Below are positions 1-5,459 of a stretch of 7,789 nt of DNA, one piece after another. Source of the stretch: Acidimicrobiales bacterium (GTDB lineage: Bacteria; Actinomycetota; Acidimicrobiia; Acidimicrobiales; Poriferisodalaceae); the NCBI GenBank assembly GCA_030749275.1, contig JASMKJ010000319.1, positions 1-7,789 on the forward strand. Reading direction: 5' to 3'. The notes under the pieces were generated by a model. It was not told where the DNA came from. It did not search any database and saw only the letters and a list, made by a program, of their open reading frames with translations. The position numbers were made by a program, and so were the translations under genes. Positions within the stretch are counted from its first letter, which is position 1, and each line of letters starts with the position of its first letter.

Positions 1-403
<403 letters not shown>

Positions 404-431
404 GATCTCACCGCAGCGACACAAGGCCTCT

Positions 432-484
432 GCAGCACGATCGAAGAGCCCCTGCTGCGATTCAACGGGGTGGAAAATTACCCC
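432..484 (-). repeat. 16S leader hairpins 4 and 5, next to the mature 5' end
   Basis: In transcription order, GGGGT (480-484 on the minus strand) pairs with ACCCC (467-471) across an eight-base loop. Then GCAGCA (453-458) pairs with TGCTGC (432-437) across a 15-base loop. The second ends about 30 bases before the inferred 16S 5' end. The long loop holds a GCTCTT string resembling part of boxA. These bases may instead pair with the 16S trailer in the RNase III processing stem, which cannot be tested from this window. Confidence 0.3.
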
Positions 485-540
485 TGACACAGCAGCTGGC
501 TGGAATTGTTGCAACGGTGTCGTCTGGCAAGCCATCCGAA

Positions 541-559
541 ACCATTGCGGTTAAATGGT
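541..559 (-). repeat. 16S leader hairpin 3
   Basis: ACCATT and AATGGT form a perfect six-base-pair stem with a seven-base loop, TAACCGC on the minus strand. It abuts hairpin 2 with no spacer, so the two could stack coaxially in the leader RNA. Any function is inferred only from position. Confidence 0.45.
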
Positions 560-586
560 GTGTCACGGCCATGAGTGGCCTGACAC
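560..586 (-). repeat. 16S leader hairpin 2 (strong stem)
   Basis: On the minus strand GTGTCA-GGCCA, loop CTCA, TGGCC-G-TGACAC: eleven base pairs with a single bulged base and a four-base loop. It is the strongest local inverted repeat in the window. It is not followed by a T-tract, so it does not look like an intrinsic terminator. Its place inside the rRNA leader suggests a boxB-like antitermination element or a processing/folding element, by analogy with other rRNA leaders; this role is inferred. Confidence 0.5.
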
Positions 587-598
587 GATTGTGTGGTT

Positions 599-630
599 CG
601 ATCGGCGGTTACGTGAGTAACAGCTGATCG
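599..630 (-). repeat. 16S leader hairpin 1
   Basis: Near the expected transcript start, GTTAC (617-621) pairs with GTAAC (608-612) across a four-base loop. An outer CGATC/GATCG pair (626-630 with 599-603) encloses it across an internal loop. It is the first of a series of hairpins in the rRNA leader. Such leader structures commonly serve antitermination or processing; no specific role is shown here. Confidence 0.4.
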
Positions 631-640
631 CCCGCACTGG

Positions 641-668
641 CGTTTATCGTCCTCTGTTCTGTTGTCAA
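641..668 (-). promoter_or_regulatory. Candidate rRNA operon promoter
   Basis: On the minus strand a perfect TTGACA -35 hexamer (663-668) is followed, after 16 bases, by TAAACG (641-646). This matches the actinobacterial TANNNT -10 pattern except at the last base. An alternative -10, GATAAA (643-648), would leave only 14 bases of spacing. Transcription would start near 634, giving a leader of about 230 nt before the 16S 5' end, a plausible length for an rRNA leader. The -35 box is seen directly; the choice of -10 and the start point are inference. Confidence 0.55.
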
Positions 669-712
669 GGAGCGCTGCGACCACTTGGAGCGGCAGCATT
701 ACGACACGCGCC

Positions 713-758
713 TGCCGTAAACGGCAACGCGGAGGTGTCGACACCCATCAACGTTGCC
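713..758. repeat. Cluster of overlapping palindromes upstream of the rRNA promoter
   Basis: Three perfect inverted repeats overlap here. TGCCGT-AA-ACGGCA occupies 713-726. GGTGTCGACACC at 734-745 is a perfect 12-base palindrome. It is enclosed by GGCAACG (723-729) and CGTTGCC (752-758). The GGCA at 723-726 belongs to both the first and the outer repeat, so the two structures exclude each other if formed in RNA. A further CGGCAG copy at 691-696 can pair with CTGCCG at 712-717. The cluster ends about 45 bases upstream of the candidate -35 box. It could be a protein-binding site for rRNA control or a folded read-through RNA; function is unknown. Confidence 0.5.
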
Positions 759-784
759 TAAACAGCACTAAAGGGCGAAGGGCC

Positions 785-814
785 ACCCTACAGGCGAAAA
801 GGGGGCAGTAGCAA
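785..814 (-). promoter_or_regulatory. Possible second, upstream rRNA promoter
   Basis: On the minus strand TTGCTA (809-814, four of six matches to TTGACA) and TAGGGT (785-790, fits TANNNT) are separated by 18 bases. It lies about 45 bases past the tyrS stop codon. Tandem promoters are common for rRNA operons, so a second promoter would make sense here, but the -35 is poor and such pairs arise by chance. Confidence 0.25.
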
Positions 815-856
815 CCTTTCAGCGCTTATCGACGGAGTAATTTTGAGCCGCGTGTG

Positions 857-2125
857 TTACCCCACGACCAGCAGATGCCAGAGCTTCTTCCCCCGGCGGA
901 GCAAGATGTATTTGTCGTGTAGTAGGTGATCGGCTGTCGGCGTTAAATCGGATTCGGTTACGCGGGTTCCGTTGAGGTAAATACCGCCTTCAGCTATCGC
1001 TCTCTTTGCGTCTTTTCGGCTCTGACAAAGACCTGTTTCCACCAAAATGTCGACTATTCCGGTAGTCAGTTTTTGCATCGAAGTGGACGGTACTTCTCCG
1101 CTTACGAATTCCAGTGCCGACGCGGAAACTGATGTCATGTCAGCAGATGGCTCAAACAGTAGCTCTGATGCTTCAACTGCAGACGTTGCGGCTTGTTCGC
1201 CGTGAACTACGGCAGTTAATTCGCGGGCCAATGTTCGCTGACCTAAGCGGTTTTGGGGGTTCTTTTCGTGTTCGGCGACCAAGTCATCTATCTCAGGTAG
1301 AGACAGGAAAGTTAGTTGCAGTAAGAGTTTGCGAACTTCTGAGTCGTCAACGCCGATCCATGCCTGGTAGAAGCGATACGGACTCATTTTGTCGGGGCTG
1401 AGCCAGATCGTCTCCCCGCCGGCTGTCTTTCCGTATTTGGTGCCATCGGGTTTGGTGAGCAACGGCCAGGTGAGGGCGTGTGCGGACTGTCCGAGCTTTC
1501 GACGAATGAGGTCCACACCCAAAACAATGTTGCCCCATTGGTCTGAGCCGCCTACTTGTAGTTCACAGTTCTCGTTTTCGGCCAGCCAGAGATAGTCGTA
1601 TCCCTGTAAAAGCATGTAGCTGAATTCTGTGTAGGAGATGCCGTCTCCTTCAGACATTCTGCTCTTGACTGAATCCTTTGCAACCATCTGGTTAACCGTG
1701 ACATGTTTGCCAATGTCTCTTAGGAAATCGAGAACCCCGACTCCTACGGTCCAGGCCCGATTGTCAAGCAACTTCGCCGCTGATTCGCCGTCGAAGTTCA
1801 GAAACATTCTCAGTTGGGGCAATATGCCTTCCAGGTTCTTGGCGAGTCCTTCGTCGTCGAGGAGGTTGCGCTCAGCGTCGCGGCCGCTGGGATCTCCGAC
1901 CATGCCTGTTGCGCCTCCAGCGAGGCTGATCGGTAGGTGACCTGCTAGCTGAAAACGTCGGAGAGTTAATAAGCCGATCAGGTTTCCGACATGCAAGCTG
2001 TCCGCAGTGGGATCGAAGCCGCAGTACAGCACAATGGGCCCCGAGGACAGTCGGGTGGCGAGGGCATCACGGTCTGTTGTGTCATGGATGAGGCCTCGTG
2101 CCTCCAGATCGGAAAGAATGTCCAC
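857..2125 (-). CDS. tyrS: Tyrosyl-tRNA synthetase
   Basis: This cytoplasmic class I aminoacyl-tRNA synthetase attaches tyrosine to tRNA-Tyr using ATP. The 422-residue length is normal for the bacterial TyrRS family. The catalytic Rossmann domain carries the HIGH-type motif HVGN (45-48) and the KMSKS-type motif KYGKT (230-234). Tyrosine-pocket residues match those known from the Geobacillus enzyme: Tyr34, Asp78, Tyr170, Gln174 and Asp177. GGSDQWGN (192-199) is the family signature. The C-terminal S4-type RNA-binding domain (about 350-422) includes the SRKDAKRAIAEGG segment. The start is GTG, chosen because VDILSDLEARGLI matches the usual TyrS N-terminus; there is no ATG nearby and no good Shine-Dalgarno sequence, and the start codon lies in a small hairpin. 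It follows the 90-residue membrane gene by 49 bases and is the last protein gene before the rRNA operon. Confidence 0.98.
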   Translation of the reverse strand: MDILSDLEARGLIHDTTDRDALATRLSSGPIVLYCGFDPTADSLHVGNLIGLLTLRRFQLAGHLPISLAGGATGMVGDPSGRDAERNLLDDEGLAKNLEGILPQLRMFLNFDGESAAKLLDNRAWTVGVGVLDFLRDIGKHVTVNQMVAKDSVKSRMSEGDGISYTEFSYMLLQGYDYLWLAENENCELQVGGSDQWGNIVLGVDLIRRKLGQSAHALTWPLLTKPDGTKYGKTAGGETIWLSPDKMSPYRFYQAWIGVDDSEVRKLLLQLTFLSLPEIDDLVAEHEKNPQNRLGQRTLARELTAVVHGEQAATSAVEASELLFEPSADMTSVSASALEFVSGEVPSTSMQKLTTGIVDILVETGLCQSRKDAKRAIAEGGIYLNGTRVTESDLTPTADHLLHDKYILLRRGKKLWHLLVVG

Positions 2126-2137
2126 ACCGACAGTGTG
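2123..2137 (-). promoter_or_regulatory. Hairpin over the tyrS start codon
   Basis: On the minus strand CACAC (2133-2137) pairs perfectly with GTGTG (2123-2127) across a five-base loop, TGTCG. The GTG start codon of tyrS (2123-2125) is within the 3' arm, and no purine-rich ribosome binding site precedes it. This might limit initiation or couple it to translation from upstream. A T-box riboswitch is not present: the 49-base gap is too short and has no T-box sequence. Confidence 0.35.
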
Positions 2138-2174
2138 CCGCGGAGTGAGGCGTAAAGGGAAACACTTTTCGTTG

Positions 2175-2447
2175 TTAACGGTCTGCTTCGGCTACGCCGT
2201 CAACCATTTCGTAACGTTCGGGTCGAAGTAGTTGTTGTCTCACGGTGCCATAAAAAAGCAACACAGCTAACGGTCCGAACAACAACATCATGAGAATCCA
2301 ATTGCGGCGACGGCGTTCCTGGTCATCCCAACGCGATTTGGCTATAGCGAACACCGAGGCAATGCCCCACAGCACCACGAGGGACGCGATAACAAGTGAA
2401 ACCCACACGACAGGACCCGAACGCACGGTCAAAGCATAAACCCTCAC
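2175..2447 (-). CDS. Small two-helix membrane protein, function unknown
   Basis: A 90-residue protein with two predicted membrane helices, about residues 12-36 and 49-67. They are separated by a charged loop (KSRWDDQERRRRN, 37-49), and a charged C-terminal tail follows. The arginine-rich loop suggests it faces the cytoplasm. The pattern of tryptophan, arginine-rich loop, WILMMLLFGPLAVLLFYG resembles the short N-terminal membrane region of phospholipase D/cardiolipin synthase-like proteins, but no catalytic domain follows and I would not assign function. The start is GTG at 2447, preceded by GGAG eight bases upstream; no in-frame ATG fits. It lies 26 bases after a possible micro-ORF and 49 bases before tyrS, same strand, so it probably belongs to the same transcript. 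Confidence 0.75.
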   Translation of the reverse strand: MRVYALTVRSGPVVWVSLVIASLVVLWGIASVFAIAKSRWDDQERRRRNWILMMLLFGPLAVLLFYGTVRQQLLRPERYEMVDGVAEADR

Positions 2448-2469
2448 CTCGTTGACTCCAGCTATTCGT

Positions 2470-2480
2470 TGGGTTACCCA
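2470..2480. repeat. Short inverted repeat at the micro-ORF stop
   Basis: TGGGT-T-ACCCA, perfect five-base arms around one base, overlaps the TAA that closes the 32-codon frame and lies about 25 bases before the GTG of the next gene. With a one-base spacer it cannot be an RNA hairpin at full length, so it would be a DNA-level site if anything. It may be chance. Confidence 0.2.
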
Positions 2481-2572
2481 GTGGTGTCGATGGCGGTGGT
2501 GTTGGTGTGGGCTCGTAGCACGGTGTTGTGTTTTGCGCCGAGCATGTCGAACAGTCCCTCCTCATCTGGCAT
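2474..2572 (-). CDS. Possible 32-residue micro-ORF, unknown function
   Basis: ATG at 2572 opens a frame beginning MPDEEGLFDM and ending at TAA (2474-2476), 32 codons. The third codon positions are clearly G/C-biased, as in a real gene. An in-frame second ATG at 2545 is preceded by GAGGAGGGA about ten bases upstream, so a 23-residue product is the alternative. The frame stays open upstream for about 29 more codons to an in-frame TAG just after the preceding membrane gene, with only a TTG as a possible start, so this could also be the remnant of a longer gene. The product is hydrophilic, threonine- and asparagine-rich near the end, with no motif I recognise. It sits between two small membrane genes, 26 bases before the second. 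Confidence 0.3.
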   Translation of the reverse strand: MPDEEGLFDMLGAKHNTVLRAHTNTTAIDTTG

Positions 2573-2672
2573 AACCGTCGAAGTAAACCCTGAAGGGACG
2601 ACAGAACCAGCGGTGCGGATCAAATGAGGATTTGGGACTTGCTCGCGTTTCTAAGACATCTGTAGGTGATGG

Positions 2673-2936
2673 CTATCGAACTACTTCGTATATCAATAGA
2701 AAGGCAGACAGGGAACTCGATGCCACAAGTCCTGCGCCAAGAGCTTGAAATGTTCCATCAAAAACGAAACGGCCGCCTAAGGCCACCAACGCTGTCGCTA
2801 CCGCTGTTGAAAGTAACCAGTTCGGAAAGGACCCTATTGTCACTTGTTGAGGAACGGTGGTGACTACGAACCACCCAATCACAAATCCGACAGCTAAGAG
2901 AAGGAGGTTCTCCAGTTGGATCACCAAGTAACGCAT
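2673..2936 (-). CDS. Small three-helix membrane protein, function unknown
   Basis: An 87-residue, strongly hydrophobic protein with three predicted membrane helices, about residues 9-28, 40-58 and 63-84. Short polar linkers (TVPQQVTIGSFPN and RFVFDGT) separate them. I recognise no family; the regular alternation of hydrophobic segments and turns supports a genuine integral membrane protein over chance. The ATG at 2936 lies 21 bases after the NUDIX stop and has no clear Shine-Dalgarno sequence, so translation may depend on read-through from the gene above. An antisense open frame at 2666-2863 is a less likely alternative because its product has no coherent features. It is co-directional with the arginine genes and tyrS. 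Confidence 0.65.
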   Translation of the reverse strand: MRYLVIQLENLLLLAVGFVIGWFVVTTVPQQVTIGSFPNWLLSTAVATALVALGGRFVFDGTFQALGAGLVASSSLSAFLLIYEVVR

Positions 2937-2957
2937 TACATCGAAACTACAGGAGCT

Positions 2958-3575
2958 TTAGTCCAGCAGTCGTTCGGCTAACGCGAATCCGTATCGGGCG
3001 ACTCGTTTGGTGCTCTCGTCCAAGGACAAAGATTGATCTCCCAGCTCATCTTCCTTGACCCATCTGAGAGCTAAAGACTCATGGTTGCCTTGGACCACTG
3101 CCCCCTTCGGTGCTCTGATCAGATATCTCACATCCAAATGCAGGTGCGAAGTTTGGGGCGCCGAACTGTCCTCTACCGTGTGCACGTCAACGTCGATGGG
3201 ATCACCCCACACCTCAAGACCTGCAATCCCGGTTTCTTCTTCAGCTTCTCGCAGCGCCACTGCCTCAAGACGAGCATTGCCGTCTGCATGACCACCTGGC
3301 TGTAACCACCTTTTGGCTTTCGAATGGAGAAGAATGAGACCTACGGACGCATCATGGTCCACTACCCAACTGGACCCGGTGAAATGTCCTCCCTGGCAGG
3401 ACCGGTGCAAAGCATCGGAATGCTTCGCAGCGAACTCCAGGATGGCCTTTCGAGCTGCTGTTTGGGTTTCATCTGTGGGAATGAACGCCTCTACAACCCT
3501 CACCGCTGAAGAGATCCGGTCATCTGATGTTTCTTCGATGTCCTTTGACGAGTACCAGTTCGGTGTGTTCGTCAC
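2958..3575 (-). CDS. NUDIX hydrolase
   Basis: A 205-residue soluble protein of the NUDIX superfamily, which hydrolyses nucleoside diphosphates linked to another moiety. The Nudix box lies at residues 95-117. The core REAEEETGI (109-117) fits REUXEEXGU and supplies the metal-binding glutamates. The earlier glutamate of the classical GX5E box is replaced by alanine (Ala101); this GGHxDG-type box is familiar from a group of actinobacterial NUDIX proteins. LQPGGH (91-96) and SHLHLDVRYL (143-152) also fit that group. The N-terminal ~60 residues are helical and lack recognised motifs. The substrate cannot be predicted. The start is GTG at 3575, overlapping the argH TGA by four bases, with no strong Shine-Dalgarno site, which implies coupling to argH translation. 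A link to arginine metabolism is not evident. Confidence 0.93.
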   Translation of the reverse strand: MTNTPNWYSSKDIEETSDDRISSAVRVVEAFIPTDETQTAARKAILEFAAKHSDALHRSCQGGHFTGSSWVVDHDASVGLILLHSKAKRWLQPGGHADGNARLEAVALREAEEETGIAGLEVWGDPIDVDVHTVEDSSAPQTSHLHLDVRYLIRAPKGAVVQGNHESLALRWVKEDELGDQSLSLDESTKRVARYGFALAERLLD

Positions 3576-4951
3576 GAAAGGGCATCCACGCGTTCTCTGA
3601 GTGCTGCCAGCTGTTCGGCGACCGCCGCCACTCCCCCTCCACCGTGGCTGTTGCGTTGGGACCAGCCAACGCCTGGTTGAAGAAGCTCCGTAGCCTCAGG
3701 TCCCAGGTCGGGGTGGCTCCCAACTAGCTCACTCAACTGTTCACCGCCGTCGAGAGATTCGCGCACCAGTCCCGCGACGACCGAATGTGCCTCTCGGAAC
3801 GGAACACCTTTCTTGACGAGAAAGTCCGCCAGGTCGGTCGCTGCCACGTGTTCAGAATCAGCGCTACTCGACATCGAGTCGGCGTTGAACTTCAAAGATT
3901 CAATCATTCCCGTCAAAGCAACAACGGTGAGCCGAACGGTGTCACAGCTGTCGAACAGCGGTTCCTTGTCCTCTTGGAGATCTTTGTTGTAGGTCAGGGG
4001 AAGACCTTTTTGCGTCGCGAGAAACCCCGTCAGGTTGCCGATAAGCCGGCCAGCTTTCCCTCTGGCCAGTTCAGCGACGTCAGGATTTTTTTTCTGCGGC
4101 ATCATCGATGAACCGGTGGCAAACGCGTCGTCGAGTTCCACGAAATTGAATTCGCTTGATGCCCACAGGCACACCTCTTCACCGAGTCTGGACAGATGCA
4201 CCCCGCTGACACTGAGGCAATACAGCAAGTCTGCGACAAAGTCTCTGTCCGAAACTGCATCCAGCGAATTGTTGAACACCTCACTAAAGCCCAGCTTGTC
4301 CGCCACCGAGGCGGGGTTTATGGGGAGCGTGGTGCCAGCCAGCGCACCCGCGCCCAACACCGATACGTCTGTTCTTCGACGTGTCTCCACAAGTCGATCA
4401 ATGTCTCTCAGAAACATCCAACAGTAAGCACCCAGGTGGTGGGCTAACCCCACTGGTTGAGCACGCTGTAGGTGGGTGTAGCCGGGGAGATACAGCCCTG
4501 CGCGGTGGGCATCTTCGGCTTGCGACAGGATCACCTCGACTAGGGACCCGAGAATTTCGATCAGTGAATCAATCTCACCCAGCGCCACTAAACGAACGTC
4601 GTTTGCCACCTGATCGTTGCGGCTTCTCCCGGTATGAATCTTCGCGGCTGCAGCCGTGATCTCAGTGGCCCGCCTCTCCACTGCGGTGTGAATATCTTCA
4701 TCAGTTGGTGCCCACTCGAACTTGCCCTCCAACATTTCGTTTTCCACCACATCGAGAGCCGCGAGAATTTCTGAGAGTTCGTCTTGTTCCAACAAGCCCA
4801 CTTCGCTCAGCATCTCTACGTGAGCGCGCGAGCCTGCTATGTCTTCCCTAAACATTCTCTGATCGAAAGGCAGTGAGTCGTTCAACTCACGTAGGGCCTG
4901 ACTGGGATCACCGTCGAAGCGTCCATGCCAAAGTGTGTTTCCGTCTGCCAT
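3572..4951 (-). CDS. argH: Argininosuccinate lyase
   Basis: It catalyses the last step of arginine synthesis, splitting argininosuccinate into arginine and fumarate, as a cytoplasmic homotetramer of the fumarase/aspartase superfamily. At 459 residues it is full length. The superfamily signature GSSMMPQKKNP is at 280-290, with Ser281 in the position of the catalytic serine. HTGRSRND (106-113) and YTHLQRAQP (158-166, with His160) are the other conserved active-site regions. The start ATG at 4951 is preceded by AGGA with seven bases of spacing. It begins 46 bases after argR and overlaps the NUDIX start by four bases. In many related actinobacteria argG stands between argR and argH; here nothing does. 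Confidence 0.98.
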   Translation of the reverse strand: MADGNTLWHGRFDGDPSQALRELNDSLPFDQRMFREDIAGSRAHVEMLSEVGLLEQDELSEILAALDVVENEMLEGKFEWAPTDEDIHTAVERRATEITAAAAKIHTGRSRNDQVANDVRLVALGEIDSLIEILGSLVEVILSQAEDAHRAGLYLPGYTHLQRAQPVGLAHHLGAYCWMFLRDIDRLVETRRRTDVSVLGAGALAGTTLPINPASVADKLGFSEVFNNSLDAVSDRDFVADLLYCLSVSGVHLSRLGEEVCLWASSEFNFVELDDAFATGSSMMPQKKNPDVAELARGKAGRLIGNLTGFLATQKGLPLTYNKDLQEDKEPLFDSCDTVRLTVVALTGMIESLKFNADSMSSSADSEHVAATDLADFLVKKGVPFREAHSVVAGLVRESLDGGEQLSELVGSHPDLGPEATELLQPGVGWSQRNSHGGGGVAAVAEQLAALRERVDALS

Positions 4952-4978
4952 AAGAAATTCCTGTTGAGGTTCGGGGGG

Positions 4979-4990
4979 ATTGCGTGCAAT
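4979..4990. promoter_or_regulatory. Palindrome in the argR-argH gap, possible operator
   Basis: ATTGC-GT-GCAAT, perfect five-base arms around two bases, lies in the 46-base gap between the argR stop and the argH start. It only loosely resembles ARG-box half-sites and may bind some other regulator or none. Its place at the point where argG is missing is what makes it noticeable. Confidence 0.2.
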
Positions 4991-4997
4991 TAACTCT

Positions 4998-5459
4998 TTA
5001 AAGTCCTGCTAGTTCTCGGAAATGCTCCGCTACAGCTTCTCCTGTGGTGTGTGGCGCGGCGACAACCAGGATGGTGTCGTCACCGGCGACGGTGCCGATG
5101 ACGTCCGCGCTGTCGCTGCGATCGATCGCGGATGCGACAACGTGGGCGGATCCGGGCGGGGTGGTCAACACGACCAGATTTTGGGAATGTTGTGCCCCGA
5201 CCACCCAGTCACCGCAGACACGTCGGAGGGTTTCCAACGGGACTGCCCGCTGGGTGGCGATTTCCGGTATCGCATACACGGTCTGACCACCTGCGCGCAG
5301 TTTCACTGCGCCGAGTTCGTCCAAGTCTCTACTGACGCTGGCCTGTGAGGCCTCAACTCCTTCTGCTGCGAGAAGGTCGACGAGTTCACCGTGGTCACCC
5401 ACCGAACGTTCCGCGAGAATGCGTTCTATGAGGTGTTGCCGTTGGGATTTACTGGACAT
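4998..5459 (-). CDS. argR: Arginine repressor
   Basis: An arginine-dependent DNA-binding repressor of arginine biosynthesis genes that acts as a hexamer at palindromic ARG boxes. At 153 residues it has the standard length. The N-terminal winged helix-turn-helix (about 5-70) includes SQASVSRDL (38-46), matching the family's recognition-helix signature. The C-terminal domain contains GTVAGDDTI (122-130), whose adjacent aspartates Asp127 and Asp128 correspond to the arginine-binding pair of the E. coli protein. The start ATG at 5459 lies inside the end of argF (11-base overlap) and is preceded by GGGGGAGG nine bases upstream, so the start is well supported. Being inside the operon it probably controls, it is likely autoregulated; the operon promoter is outside the window. 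Confidence 0.97.
   Translation of the reverse strand: MSSKSQRQHLIERILAERSVGDHGELVDLLAAEGVEASQASVSRDLDELGAVKLRAGGQTVYAIPEIATQRAVPLETLRRVCGDWVVGAQHSQNLVVLTTPPGSAHVVASAIDRSDSADVIGTVAGDDTILVVAAPHTTGEAVAEHFRELAGL

Larger units (their letters stand above)
404..856 (-). other. rRNA operon promoter and leader region (non-coding, 453 bases)
   Basis: This stretch between the tyrS stop and the 16S 5' end holds no convincing gene. On the minus strand it divides into an upstream part (about 669-856) containing a weak promoter-like pair and several palindromes, a strong -35 element at 663-668, and a leader of about 230 nt rich in short perfect hairpins. I found no tRNA and no clear intrinsic terminator (GC hairpin plus U-tract) after tyrS, so read-through from tyrS into the rRNA operon is possible. 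The partner strand of the usual RNase III processing stem would lie beyond the 16S 3' end, outside the window. A partial boxA-like string GCTCTT occurs at 444-449, too short to call. Confidence 0.8.

Noticed and set aside
444..449. GCTCTT string as a boxA antitermination element
   Set aside because: It matches only six bases of the boxA consensus and the rest diverges; it also sits unusually close (about 40 nt) to the 16S 5' end.
595..604. GGTTCGATCG as the T-arm of a tRNA
   Set aside because: The flanking bases do not form a five-pair T-stem and no acceptor or anticodon arms can be placed around it.
478..744. Minus-strand 88-codon frame in the rRNA leader
   Set aside because: It spans the promoter and several hairpins, has no ribosome binding site I trust, and its translation is cysteine/arginine-rich without features of a protein.
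780..856. Intrinsic terminator after tyrS
   Set aside because: Only short, poorly matched stems (for example CTAC/GTAG) occur and none is followed by a T-run on the minus strand.
2126..2174. T-box riboswitch before tyrS
   Set aside because: The gap is 49 bases, far too short, and has no T-box consensus or specifier stem.
2323..2565. Minus-strand 80-codon frame overlapping the micro-ORF and the two-helix membrane gene
   Set aside because: The translation is low-complexity and cysteine/proline-rich, and it overlaps a better-supported membrane protein in another frame.
2666..2863. Plus-strand 65-codon frame with an AGGTG before its ATG
   Set aside because: It is antisense to the 87-residue membrane protein, whose regular hydrophobic helices make the minus-strand reading far more likely.
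4035..4427. Plus-strand 130-codon frame within argH
   Set aside because: It is a serine-rich antisense shadow of the confidently identified argH.
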